A stretch of DNA of 64,000 bases from NCBI RefSeq assembly GCF_016725325.1, contig NZ_CP068083.1:2914001-2978000 (forward strand), in the 5' to 3' direction. The position numbers were made by a program, and so were the translations under genes. This document shows positions 52,424 through 61,939 of the stretch, piece after piece; positions within the stretch are counted from its first letter, which is position 1, and the number at the start of each line of letters is the position of its first letter. The notes below the pieces were generated by a model that had not been told where the DNA came from, did not search any database, and saw only the letters and a list, made by a program, of their open reading frames with translations. This DNA comes from Sphingobacterium spiritivorum. Lineage in GTDB: Bacteria > Bacteroidota > Bacteroidia > Sphingobacteriales > Sphingobacteriaceae.

Positions 52424-52906
52424 TTATTTAAGGATGTTAACAAATAAAGAGTCTTTGCAGTTTTGAAATAATACTAAATTAGTTTTATGCAATACAGGAT
52501 GTTCAAAATCTGCTGCAATCTCCGTTAAAGGTGCCAATACAAAATTTCTTTCCTGAATGTAAGGGTGCGGGATTATCAGGTTTTCCTGATGTATGCAACT
52601 GTTGTTATAGTATAGAATATCAATATCTATAATACGTGCACCCCATTTTTCATGACGTATCCTGCCCAGCTTGGTTTCGATCTTTTGAGTTTGTTTTAAG
52701 AGATCATCCGGTGAAAGCATAGTCTCCACCTTTATTACCTGATTGATAAAATTTGGCTGATCCTCAAGACCCCATGCTTCACTTTCATACAAACCCGATA
52801 GACTGGTCAGCCTGCCGATATGATGTTCAATCTGTATGCGCGCTTCTGCCAGCATCACAAGAGGTTCTCCCAGGTTAGCTCCCAATAGCAGATATGTCTG
52901 ATTCAT
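52424..52906 (-). CDS. folK: Hydroxymethyldihydropteridine pyrophosphokinase
   Basis: 160 residues. LLLGANLGEPLVML at the start and the HPPK signature RIRHEKWGARIIDIDILYYN with the Asp-x-Asp metal site are clear. It transfers pyrophosphate from ATP to the pterin in folate synthesis. Standard length. The Hpt gene follows directly. Confidence 0.95.
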   Translation of the reverse strand: MNQTYLLLGANLGEPLVMLAEARIQIEHHIGRLTSLSGLYESEAWGLEDQPNFINQVIKVETMLSPDDLLKQTQKIETKLGRIRHEKWGARIIDIDILYYNNSCIHQENLIIPHPYIQERNFVLAPLTEIAADFEHPVLHKTNLVLFQNCKDSLFVNILK

Positions 52907-53016
52907 TTATAAAAACTATATTTTGATTTACTTGTATAATATATTGTATTAAATAATTTATTGATTTACATTTATGACTGCTTACGAAAGTTAATTCAAA
53001 TTATATACGCACAAAC

Positions 53017-54786
53017 ATGAAATCATTTTTAAAATATGTACTGGCGACTATTACCGGTATTGTCATTGCAACGGTTATTCTTTTTATTGTCATTGCCGGG
53101 ATAATAGGATCTTTGATCAGCAGTGCTTCTACTGATGCTGCTCCGGTTGTTGCCGATAACTCTGTTCTTTATATTACATTGAATCATGAAATAAAAGAGC
53201 GGAGTGAAACGAATCCGCTTGAAGGTGTCGACATTCCGGGACTTGGTACAACGAAAACCCTGGGACTGGACGATATTCTGGAACGTATTCAATCCGCAAA
53301 GACTGATAGCAAAATTAAGGGAATTTATTTGAATATATCCGGTGTAAATACAGGTTTTGCAACTTTACAGGAAATCCGGGATGCACTGATAGACTTTAAG
53401 GCGTCCAAAAAATTTATTGTGTCCTACAGTGAAGGATACACACAAAAAGCGTATTACCTGGCTTCTGTGGCGGATAAAATTTATTTAAATCCGGAAGGAA
53501 GTCTTGATTTCAGGGGATTGAGTACTTCGATCATGTTTATGAAGGATGCTTTGGATAAGTTGGGAGTTGATATGCAGGTTGTCAAAGTTGGTACATACAA
53601 AAGTGCTGTAGAACCTTTTATGTTAAATGGAATGAGTCAGCCCAACCGTCTTCAGGTTGAATCTTATTTAGGTAGTTTGTATACCACATTTCTGGATAAC
53701 GTGTCTGCGAGTCGTAAGATTCCGGTAGACTCTTTGCGTTCTATCGCGGATCGATATGCGGTACGTGATGCAGAGGATGCTGTCAGCTTGAAGTTGGTTG
53801 ATGCAGTGCTGTATAAAGATGAATTGATAGAAGAAGTAAAGAAAAGATTGAATATTAAAGATAAAAAGAAAGATTTCTCAACTGTTTCCATTCTTGATTA
53901 TCGTGCTAATTCCAGTACTTCTGAAGGAGAAGGACGTGTCGCTGTATTGTATGCGGAAGGGGATATCGTATCAGGTGAAGGAGAAAGCGGTCAGATTGCT
54001 TCAGATAAGGTTTCACGTGAATTACGTAAATTAAGAGAAGATGATCGTGTGAAGGCGGTGGTTTTCCGTGTGAATTCGCCCGGAGGAAGTGCTCTAGCGT
54101 CAGATGTGATCTGGAGAGAGGTTGTTTTGACTAAAAAGGTAAAACCTATCGTCGTTTCTATGGGTGACTATGCTGCTTCGGGAGGCTATTATATCTCGGC
54201 TGCAGCTGATTCAATCTTTGCAGAAAAGAATACAATTACCGGTTCTATAGGTGTATTCGGGCTTATTCCTAACTTCAAAGGTTTGCTGAATGATAAACTG
54301 GGAATTCATTTTGATGGTGTCAAAACCGGTACATATGCTGATCTGATGTCTGCTCCTGATCGTCCATTGACAGCGGAAGAGCGAAATATTATTCAGCTGG
54401 AAGTGAATAAAACCTATGGTTCATTTACCAAAAAAGTAGCTGAAGGACGTAAATTGTCAGTAGCGAATGTAGATAGTATCGGACAAGGAAGGGTGTGGAC
54501 AGGTGAGCAGGCTGTCGGAATCGGACTGGTAGATCGTATTGGAAGCATTAGAGATGCTGTCCGTTCTGCTGCCAAGATGGCCAAGTTAAAGGATTATAAA
54601 GTGGTAAAATACCCTTCACTTAAAGATCCATTCTCCTCTATTCTGTCGACATCCAAAGAGAAGATCAGTGTCTGGTATATGAAAGATCAGTTGGGTGATC
54701 AGTATCGATACATTCAGGAACTAAAATCAGTAACCCAACAATCGGGTATTATGGCCAAATTGCCGTATTCGATTGAGGTTCACTAA
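53017..54786 (+). CDS. sppA: Signal peptide peptidase SppA, 67-kDa type
   Basis: 589 residues with an N-terminal membrane anchor. Two S49 domains: the first has the general-base lysine (Lys144, [10 protein letters not shown]), the second the nucleophile Ser388 in [14 protein letters not shown], followed by ITGSIGVFG. SppA degrades released signal peptides in the inner membrane. The layout matches E. coli SppA. Confidence 0.95.
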   Translation: MKSFLKYVLATITGIVIATVILFIVIAGIIGSLISSASTDAAPVVADNSVLYITLNHEIKERSETNPLEGVDIPGLGTTKTLGLDDILERIQSAKTDSKIKGIYLNISGVNTGFATLQEIRDALIDFKASKKFIVSYSEGYTQKAYYLASVADKIYLNPEGSLDFRGLSTSIMFMKDALDKLGVDMQVVKVGTYKSAVEPFMLNGMSQPNRLQVESYLGSLYTTFLDNVSASRKIPVDSLRSIADRYAVRDAEDAVSLKLVDAVLYKDELIEEVKKRLNIKDKKKDFSTVSILDYRANSSTSEGEGRVAVLYAEGDIVSGEGESGQIASDKVSRELRKLREDDRVKAVVFRVNSPGGSALASDVIWREVVLTKKVKPIVVSMGDYAASGGYYISAAADSIFAEKNTITGSIGVFGLIPNFKGLLNDKLGIHFDGVKTGTYADLMSAPDRPLTAEERNIIQLEVNKTYGSFTKKVAEGRKLSVANVDSIGQGRVWTGEQAVGIGLVDRIGSIRDAVRSAAKMAKLKDYKVVKYPSLKDPFSSILSTSKEKISVWYMKDQLGDQYRYIQELKSVTQQSGIMAKLPYSIEVH

Positions 54787-54795
54787 TATTTTGAT

Positions 54796-54835
54796 AAAAA
54801 GGGAGTATATTTTTTTAAGAAACACTCCCTTTTTT
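54796..54835 (+). terminator. Terminator after sppA
   Basis: AAAAAGGGAGT pairs with ACTCCCTTTTT around a 17-base loop, with T-run. Confidence 0.82.
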
Positions 54836-54901
54836 ATATATTTATTCCCTCAACTTGAATCAAACAGATTCGACGCTCAAAATTTAAGTTTTAAAAATAT
54901 C

Positions 54902-56092
54902 ATGAAAACGATTGACGATTTGAATTTCTCAGGCAAGAAAGCCTTAATCCGTGTAGATTTTAACGTTCCTTTGGACGATCAATTTAATATTACAGATGAT
55001 AACCGTATCCAGGGGGCAGCTCCAACGATCAAAAAGATATTAAAAGATGGTGGATCTGTGATCTTAATGTCTCATTTGGGAAGACCAAAAGAAGGACCTA
55101 CAGATAAATATTCATTAAAACATATTGTTTCCCATCTTTCTAAAGTATTAGGTGTGGATGTACAGTTTGCTGCGGATTGTATTGGTCAGGAAGCTGTAGA
55201 TAAAGCTGCCTCTTTGAAGTCAGGTGAAGTTTTATTGCTGGAAAATCTTCGCTTTTATAAAGAGGAAGAAAAAGGTGATGTCGCTTTTGCAGAAAAGTTA
55301 TCCAAATTGGGTGATGTATATGTAAATGATGCTTTCGGAACAGCACACCGTGCACATGCCTCAACAGCTGTTATTGCTCAATTCTTCCCGGGTAATAAAT
55401 ATTTCGGATATCTGATGGCTGCTGAAGTGCAGAATGCAGAGAAAGTATTAAATCATCCTGAACGTCCTTTTACGGCGATCATGGGGGGAGCAAAAGTATC
55501 TGATAAGCTGGAATTGATTGAAGCTTTATTAGAAAAGGTTGATAACCTGATTATTGGCGGTGGTATGGCCTATACTTTTGTGAAAGCAAGAGGCGGAGAA
55601 ATTGGTCAGTCACTGGTGGAGCTGGATAAACTGGATCTGGCTAATCATCTGGTCAAAAAAGCCGAAGAAAAAGGCGTCAATCTGGTACTTCCTACAGATA
55701 GTCAGATTGCTGACAGATTCGCTAATGATGCAGAAGTATACGATGGGTCAAATGATCAAATCCCTGCTGATAAAATGGGATTGGATATCGGTAAAGAATC
55801 AGGAGAGCATTTTGCTGAGATTATCTCTGCTTCTAAAACTATTTTATGGAACGGACCTATGGGCGTATTTGAAATGGATACTTTCGCTAAAGGTACAAAA
55901 GCGGTTGCAGATGCAGTAGTAGCGGCAACAGAAAGAGGCGCCTTCTCTCTTATCGGAGGTGGTGATTCGGCTGCAGCGGTATCTAAATTCAAAATGACAG
56001 AGCATGTAAGCTATGTAAGTACAGGTGGTGGAGCTTTGTTAGAATATATGGAAGGAAAAGAACTTCCGGGTGTAAAAGCTATTAACGAATAA
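54902..56092 (+). CDS. pgk: Phosphoglycerate kinase
   Basis: 396 residues from ATG 54902 ([17 protein letters not shown]); an upstream in-frame ATG at 54773 overlaps the terminator and sppA. Contains the substrate signature [31 protein letters not shown], and the glycine-rich [11 protein letters not shown]. It makes ATP from 1,3-bisphosphoglycerate in glycolysis. Confidence 0.97.
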   Translation: MKTIDDLNFSGKKALIRVDFNVPLDDQFNITDDNRIQGAAPTIKKILKDGGSVILMSHLGRPKEGPTDKYSLKHIVSHLSKVLGVDVQFAADCIGQEAVDKAASLKSGEVLLLENLRFYKEEEKGDVAFAEKLSKLGDVYVNDAFGTAHRAHASTAVIAQFFPGNKYFGYLMAAEVQNAEKVLNHPERPFTAIMGGAKVSDKLELIEALLEKVDNLIIGGGMAYTFVKARGGEIGQSLVELDKLDLANHLVKKAEEKGVNLVLPTDSQIADRFANDAEVYDGSNDQIPADKMGLDIGKESGEHFAEIISASKTILWNGPMGVFEMDTFAKGTKAVADAVVAATERGAFSLIGGGDSAAAVSKFKMTEHVSYVSTGGGALLEYMEGKELPGVKAINE

Positions 56093-56114
56093 TAAGGTTC
56101 TTATTACAATATAT

Positions 56115-56149
56115 ACTAAAGGCCTGTCTGATAAAGACAGGCCTTTAGT
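56115..56149. terminator. Bidirectional terminator after pgk
   Basis: ACTAAAGGCCTGTCT pairs exactly with AGACAGGCCTTTAGT around GATAA, between convergent genes. Confidence 0.9.
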
Positions 56150-56173
56150 ATTTTATGAAGGTCGTGGATGAAC

Positions 56174-58999
56174 CTAATAGGTATATCCAAGACTAAAAGC
56201 TGTTACTACCTTTTGTCTCGCTGAAGGATCATTGATATAAGTAAACTTGACTCCGCAATCAAAATCAGGCAAGACATACCGCAGGAAGTTGACATCTGCG
56301 GATAAGTTTAATCCGAATGTTTTGGGAGCAACGCTGCTGTTGTGAACATTCTGATAATCTGCAAAAAATCCGCCTTTAAATCGTTTGATATAAGCTAATC
56401 CGCCAATAGTCCAGTCCGGATAAGCTATCGGGAGCCTATAGTTAAATAGCAAGGTGTTTGTGACCCGTGGTGAATTGAAGAATCCGTAACCACTTACGAC
56501 AGGGATATCCATACTGTATTGATATACATTTGAAGCCTTCTGAACTCCGAATCTGATTTGAAATCCATGATTGGAGACTAATCCCGGGAAGTAGAAATTG
56601 CTTCTGAAAGAAAGCAGAGTGCCACTCACAGCATTTTCAAAAGGAGAATGGCGGTAGGTTACACTGAAGTTTTGCCCCCATTTTGGTGCAAGATCCATTC
56701 TGCTCTGCATGGCATTTCTATTGAAATAAGCCTGGTAGCTCAGCGGGAACTTTAATTCTCTTCTGAAATTAGGGATATTCTGCAGGCTGGGATTATACCT
56801 GTTCTGATAATATGTCGCTATGTTGAATCCAAAGCTGTAGACCTGATTGTGACGGTATATGGACCATGGCAGGCTCATCTGTGCAGTGATTAGGTGCTCT
56901 TGCCAGTCAAAAGATACCGAACTGTCTGGCTTATTTATAAAGGATGCCCAGCCAATCTGTCCTTTATTCTCGTATCGGACCGTGAATTTTGGGAAATACT
57001 TCTGGTACTGTATCTGGGCAGAATAAATTCCTTTATCCAGATCGGTATCATATTCGTATCCCAGACTAATCTTTGTTGTATTAAGCAAGTTATTGGAAAT
57101 CCAGAAAATTCCCGGTTTGTAATTGTCAAAACTTGAAAAATCAGTGCTGCTGATGGTTAAACTATGGAAGTTAACCGCCCTTTTTATTCCGTTATAGGGT
57201 TTGATTTCGAATGCAGTGGTGTCAAATACTGTGTCAACTGCAGGAATTCTGGCAAGTGACGGTTTGTAATAATGAATAAACAGATCAGGTGTTTCGTTGA
57301 TATCTTTTTCCTGTACGCTATTCAGTGGAATACTGGCCAGTTTATATCCATCTACGGCATAATCATTGAAGAATAATTGATTAGTTTGGTGGTCTACATA
57401 GGGAGAGAACGCACCAAATCGTGCATTTGTAAGAGCAAAAATTTGTTCGTCTGATCTCGCATATCGGTAGATATTATCTGTCCCATTATAGTGGGCTTTA
57501 AATATAACGTCATTTTGGACGTATACAGGACGTTCAAGCTGTTGATTGTCCCACGTGGTCAGTTTATTCCAGTTATTGTCTTTAAGGCTATATTCTACAA
57601 GGCAAGTTCCTTTTTCACTTACTCCGATCATGATAATTTTATCTCCGGAAGCGTTGAACTGTGGTTGTTGCAGGTGAATATGATCAGGAGAAGCTATAGT
57701 TTTTACCACTTTGCCAGTCTCACTATTCAGTATGACGACAGTTGCTTCATTAGTCATATTGACTTCGATACAGACAATCTGATCTCCTGAATAGCTTAAC
57801 GCAGGGGTATAATAACGCGTTTTTGTAGTGAGTGTTTTTGTTTCTTTTGTGTTCAGATTATGAATGTTGATGACATTATAGCTGCGTTTAACATACCGTG
57901 CATCTCTTCTGTATTCATCCCACACAAGCAAATTTCCCTTCAGATCGAAGTATGGCATTAATTGAATTCCGAGGTTTAAAATGGTCTTTTGTGAACCGTA
58001 TAATGTATCAATCTGCACGATTTGAGAAACATTTTTAGGAGACTGATAGAGACTGTACAGCTTTCCGTTTTGATCATTTTGAGGTAACATCCAATGCTGA
58101 GGATACCTTGATTTTTGAGTTTTTAAATGACTGTAACGGGTAGGTTGAATTTCATTTTCCTGATTTTTCCAGTAGTCTTCAAGCTCTTTTATTGTGCTTT
58201 TAAACAGGCGGGATCCCGTCATGTCTGTGTGTTTTTTTAGTGCCTTATTAAAGCTGTAAGGTCGTAGTAAATGATGTCTGATATTCGTCAGCATCTTTTG
58301 CTGAATGTCTTCCCCGAAATCATTTTTCATCTTGGTTGCCATGAAATATCCAATCGTATAATAGGAGGGTACGATGTCCTTAAATGATCCTAAAGTATAC
58401 TTCTCATAGGTGTATTTTTTGCCTTCCAGTATGTTTGTCCGGATAGGCATTTCCCATGAGGGCAGCCTTCCGCGGCCTCCTTCTGAGAGTACAGTTTCCG
58501 TATATACGGCGTCTCCTTCAAAGTACCAGCTAGGCAGGTGAAGACCGTATAGAGCTAAACCGAGCTGTTCAAAAAGTGGTGCACGAAATGTACCTGTCAA
58601 ATTGTCAAACTGAAGAACGTGCCGGGACTCGTGTAAGGCTAGATTGTCGAGCCAGGATTGATTTGATGCAATGCCTGAGGGTGTACCGTATAGCTCCGAT
58701 TTTCTCGGTGCGAGTTGCACATAGCCATTTTGATCCAGCGTGTTTGTCTGAATAATAAATGAAATTTTTCGAGGCTTGCGTTTGAAATCCTGTCCTACAC
58801 GATGGATGATTCTGGTCAGTTGATGGGAGAGGGTAGAGGCCTGCTTGTGGAATTCATGAGGGAAAATCAATTGAAAATCTTTAGTGTTGATTTGCTCCCA
58901 TTTTATACCTGGAGGGGCCTGAGTGTCGTCAAAAATCTGCGCAGAAGATATAAGTGGATATATAATTGATATAATTAATATTAATATTCTGTTTTTCAT
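56174..58999 (-). CDS. Three-part outer-membrane protein: gluzincin-like, beta-propeller and barrel
   Basis: 941 residues with a signal peptide (ends near SSAQ). Residues 30-200 resemble an M1/MA-clan zinc peptidase, with HESRH (123-127) and downstream EGDAVYTE (161-168), the third-ligand region. The middle (about 270-580) has TolB/WD40-like repeats, e.g. PALSYSGDQIVCIEV and PQFNASGDKIIMIG. The last 330 residues alternate aromatic strands ending FSLGYTY, an outer-membrane barrel. Proteins of this type are common in Bacteroidota but uncharacterised. Activity of the zinc site is inferred. Confidence 0.75.
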   Translation of the reverse strand: MKNRILILIISIIYPLISSAQIFDDTQAPPGIKWEQINTKDFQLIFPHEFHKQASTLSHQLTRIIHRVGQDFKRKPRKISFIIQTNTLDQNGYVQLAPRKSELYGTPSGIASNQSWLDNLALHESRHVLQFDNLTGTFRAPLFEQLGLALYGLHLPSWYFEGDAVYTETVLSEGGRGRLPSWEMPIRTNILEGKKYTYEKYTLGSFKDIVPSYYTIGYFMATKMKNDFGEDIQQKMLTNIRHHLLRPYSFNKALKKHTDMTGSRLFKSTIKELEDYWKNQENEIQPTRYSHLKTQKSRYPQHWMLPQNDQNGKLYSLYQSPKNVSQIVQIDTLYGSQKTILNLGIQLMPYFDLKGNLLVWDEYRRDARYVKRSYNVINIHNLNTKETKTLTTKTRYYTPALSYSGDQIVCIEVNMTNEATVVILNSETGKVVKTIASPDHIHLQQPQFNASGDKIIMIGVSEKGTCLVEYSLKDNNWNKLTTWDNQQLERPVYVQNDVIFKAHYNGTDNIYRYARSDEQIFALTNARFGAFSPYVDHQTNQLFFNDYAVDGYKLASIPLNSVQEKDINETPDLFIHYYKPSLARIPAVDTVFDTTAFEIKPYNGIKRAVNFHSLTISSTDFSSFDNYKPGIFWISNNLLNTTKISLGYEYDTDLDKGIYSAQIQYQKYFPKFTVRYENKGQIGWASFINKPDSSVSFDWQEHLITAQMSLPWSIYRHNQVYSFGFNIATYYQNRYNPSLQNIPNFRRELKFPLSYQAYFNRNAMQSRMDLAPKWGQNFSVTYRHSPFENAVSGTLLSFRSNFYFPGLVSNHGFQIRFGVQKASNVYQYSMDIPVVSGYGFFNSPRVTNTLLFNYRLPIAYPDWTIGGLAYIKRFKGGFFADYQNVHNSSVAPKTFGLNLSADVNFLRYVLPDFDCGVKFTYINDPSARQKVVTAFSLGYTY

Positions 59000-59698
59000 T
59001 GTGTTATGGTTAACAATAACGGTTAATTATTGATTTGCTAATATTTTTAGTTTAAATAATGCTTTTTATATATTTTTTTAATTTATATAATTTGCTTTAA
59101 TGAATTGATTTTTAATTATTTAAAATTATTAATGATATACACTATTTATTGTTTTTTTTGTGTCTATATTCTCTTTAAAAAGCTGCTCTTGTTTGATAAA
59201 TTTTGGAGATGAGCAGTGAATATTTCATATTGCTAATGTACATTTTCTTTTGCTAATTTCTAACAGGAATTAAGGATTTGATATTCGCAGTTATGGGTGA
59301 AGTGAAAAATACCAGAATCATTCTTTTTCTTCTATCGGCTATGATGATTATGAGCATGTACTTTTCTTTGAAGTAAGATTGCTGACAAGAAATACGTATG
59401 AAAGTCTTTGATGGTGGGATGTATAAAAATGTCTGCATTTTACTGCGCCCTCCAGCAGATAAGTAAGTTTTCATTATGGAAAAACATGTTTTTATTTTGG
59501 TGACATTTTGGCATTTTTTTATATTTTCAAAAACACTGTTGGGCTTGTGTGGTTAGTTATATAGAGGATAGAATCTTCAAAATTCTGATGGTAATCTGCT
59601 GTTAGAGCCGCTCATTTTTTTGAGAAAAATAAATGTCGTAACAGTGATTTTTGCATATATTATTTTAGGTTATAATATTCCGTCAAAAAAAACGATTT
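59000..59698. other. Gene-free AT-rich stretch
   Basis: About 700 bases of AT-rich sequence between a divergent pair. A minus-strand frame at 59253-59474 lacks family support and is not called. I see no convincing repeat, RNA or promoter beyond the flanking leaders. Confidence 0.5.
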
Positions 59699-59755
59699 TT
59701 GCAAAACAAAAAGAATTACCCGAATGTAAAATTCAAAAATAAAGTAAGGCCCGAT

Positions 59756-61135
59756 ATGGAGAATTTGGAAATGCAGGTGGAACGCGTAGAGCAACTTTTC
59801 GAGTCGCAAAACTTGGAGGAGCTTGCCGAATATTTGAACGAACTGAACATCTCAGATGTTGAAGAGTTAATAGATGAATTGCCCGAACACGCTGCCCTTT
59901 TTCTGGAGGTACTTAGTTTGAATCGCGCAGTAAATGTATTCCGGATTTTAGACTTCCCGACTCAGGAGAGAGTCTTCAAAAAACTTCCCCCTTCTAAGGT
60001 TCGTGAAATTATAAATGAGATGCCTCCGGATGACCGGACTTCCTTCTTCAGTGAACTGAAAGGTGATGTCGTAAAACAGCTGATCATCATGCTTACTCCG
60101 CAGGAGCGAAAAGAGGCGCTCTCTTTACTGGGGTATCCGGAAGATAGTGTGGGACGTCTGATGACACCCGATTACATCACCGTAAAGGAGTACTGGAATA
60201 TGGCCCGAGTATTGGATCACATTCGCAGGTATGGTAATGCGTCGGAAACTATTGATGTACTGTATGTGATCGATGGTAATGGTAAGCTGATTGATGACCT
60301 TCGGATCAGAGATGTGCTCATTGCAAAAGAGGATGCTGTAGTTGGTGATCTGATAGATAACAGACTCATCTCATTAAAAGCAAATGATCCGCAGGAAGAG
60401 GCGGTCACTGTGTTTCGTATGAACAATCGGGTGGCGCTTCCTGTAGTCGATGATCAGGATATTATGTTGGGTATTGTGACGATAGATGATATTCTTTGGG
60501 TTGCAAATGAAGAATACACCGAAGACATGCAGCGCTTCGGGGGAACAGAGGCACTCGATGAGCCTTATCTTGACGTGGCCATCTCTCATCTGGTTAAGAA
60601 ACGTGCGGGCTGGCTGGTTATTCTTTTTCTGGGACAATTACTGACGGCGACGGTAATCGAGCATTTTGAGGCGCAATTGGCGACCGTCATTGCATTATTT
60701 GCGCTGGTGCCGTTGATTATGTCCAGTGGGGGGAATAGTGGCTCACAGGCATCCACATTGATTATTCAGGCTATGGCTCTCGGAGAGGTGACATTGGGCG
60801 ACTGGTGGCGGGTTATGAAAAGAGAGTTTTTGTCGGGATTATTTCTGGGGCTTATTCTCGGAACGCTTGGCTTTATCCGCATCGCTACCTGGCAGAGTTT
60901 TTCGCATGCCTATGGCGATCACTGGGCTATCATTGGAGTAGTGGTAAGTCTTTCGTTAGTCTGTGTAGTGCTTTGGGGCTCGCTTACCGGATCCATGCTT
61001 CCGTTTTTGCTGAAAAAACTTGGAGCAGACCCTGCAAGCTCTTCCGCACCTTTTGTATCGACACTGGTCGATGTAACCGGTCTTTTGATCTACTTTACTT
61101 TCGTCACCTTATTGTTGAGCGAAGTACATCTGTAA
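59756..61135 (+). CDS. mgtE: Magnesium transporter MgtE
   Basis: 459 residues from ATG 59756; a TTG at 59699 would add 19 residues with no conserved sequence. N-terminal MgtE_N superhelix (about 10-130, ELPEHAALFLEVL and MPPDDRTSFFSEL), two CBS domains (about 135-265), then five membrane helices with SSGGNSGSQASTLI and PFLLKKLGADPASSSAPFVSTLVDV, the ion-pathway signature. It admits magnesium down the electrochemical gradient. Confidence 0.95.
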   Translation: MENLEMQVERVEQLFESQNLEELAEYLNELNISDVEELIDELPEHAALFLEVLSLNRAVNVFRILDFPTQERVFKKLPPSKVREIINEMPPDDRTSFFSELKGDVVKQLIIMLTPQERKEALSLLGYPEDSVGRLMTPDYITVKEYWNMARVLDHIRRYGNASETIDVLYVIDGNGKLIDDLRIRDVLIAKEDAVVGDLIDNRLISLKANDPQEEAVTVFRMNNRVALPVVDDQDIMLGIVTIDDILWVANEEYTEDMQRFGGTEALDEPYLDVAISHLVKKRAGWLVILFLGQLLTATVIEHFEAQLATVIALFALVPLIMSSGGNSGSQASTLIIQAMALGEVTLGDWWRVMKREFLSGLFLGLILGTLGFIRIATWQSFSHAYGDHWAIIGVVVSLSLVCVVLWGSLTGSMLPFLLKKLGADPASSSAPFVSTLVDVTGLLIYFTFVTLLLSEVHL

Positions 61136-61261
61136 AAGATGAAAATTATTTCGCTTGAAAGCGAGGTAGTTGATGTATAAAATGAAAAAATATTTGCACG
61201 TTTCAGATAAACTTCCGATACTTGCATCACTTTAAAGGGAAGCCAATAAAGTAACGGTCAT

Positions 61262-61335
61262 TCCTGAATAGCTCAGCTGGTTAGAGCATCTGACTGTTAA
61301 TCAGAGGGTCGCTGGTTCGAGCCCAGCTTCAGGAG
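61262..61335 (+). tRNA. tRNA-Asn (GTT)
   Basis: Acceptor TCCTGAA pairs with TTCAGGA, discriminator G at 61335. Anticodon loop CTGTTAA in TCTGA/TCAGA gives GTT. CCA is not encoded. It stands alone between mgtE and the SusC gene. Confidence 0.97.
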
Positions 61336-61342
61336 CAAATGG

Positions 61343-61385
61343 AACAAAGCCTTTCAGTGTAAAACTGGAAGGCTTTGTTATTTTC
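61343..61385 (+). terminator. Terminator of tRNA-Asn
   Basis: AACAAAGCCTTTCAG pairs with CTGGAAGGCTTTGTT (one G-T pair) and is followed by T-rich bases. Confidence 0.88.
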
Positions 61386-61939
61386 TGTTGTCCCTCCCAC
61401 GATTTGGAAATTGCAGATCGTGTCGGATTCAAAAGTTGTATTCCTTGAGAGTTTCTTTGCTCATGCCGGGCAGATACATGCATTCCGAAATCTATTATTG
61501 TCTGCTTTCTGTTTGCAGATATACCCACAGATATATTCCTGAATTGAAAGAAGGATTTTTCCAGCTATAGCTTCTCCCGAAGGAGGAAAGTATTCTGATG
61601 GCTTATCTCTTTTACTTATCTCCATTTTAAGAGATGATGCATTTGTTTTCATTGTGAAGCTACCAAGTCACCAAAACCATAGCTGTTTTCCATTACAAAG
61701 TATAAATGATTATTTAAGTCTGAAATTTAATGAAATGTGCTATTTAGTGTGCTGATTAATTTACATAACATTTAAATGTTAAAAAATGTGAAAATTACGC
61801 AAACGTTTGAGTTCGTAAGATCAAACGTTTGCATAGACAAGTGTTGAAAAACGCATAATCTCGTAGGCTTCTAAAATGTATCATAATGACTACCTTGGCC
61901 GAAACATGTGGTTTACATGTGACTAACTAAATCCATATT
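61386..61939. other. Leader region before the SusC gene
   Basis: About 550 bases with no supported gene. It includes the double palindrome at 61800-61831, an AT-rich promoter region, and the stretch CATGTGACTAACTAAATCC before the ATG. Confidence 0.5.
61800..61831. promoter_or_regulatory. Double LacI-type operator upstream of the SusC gene
   Basis: Two perfect palindromes CAAACGTTTG at 61800-61809 and 61822-61831, with centres 22 bases apart, two helical turns. The flanks GCAAACGTTTGA and TCAAACGTTTGC make the pair an inverted repeat. The CG centre and AAACGTTT core fit a LacI-family site. Confidence 0.72.

Noticed and set aside
59253..59474. A 73-codon minus-strand frame in the gene-free stretch
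   Set aside because: No domain, no leader and no conserved sequence; left out as unsupported.
61301..61528. A 75-codon minus-strand frame ending in PEAGLEPATL
   Set aside because: That ending is the known translation of antisense tRNA. The frame overlaps tRNA-Asn and its terminator.
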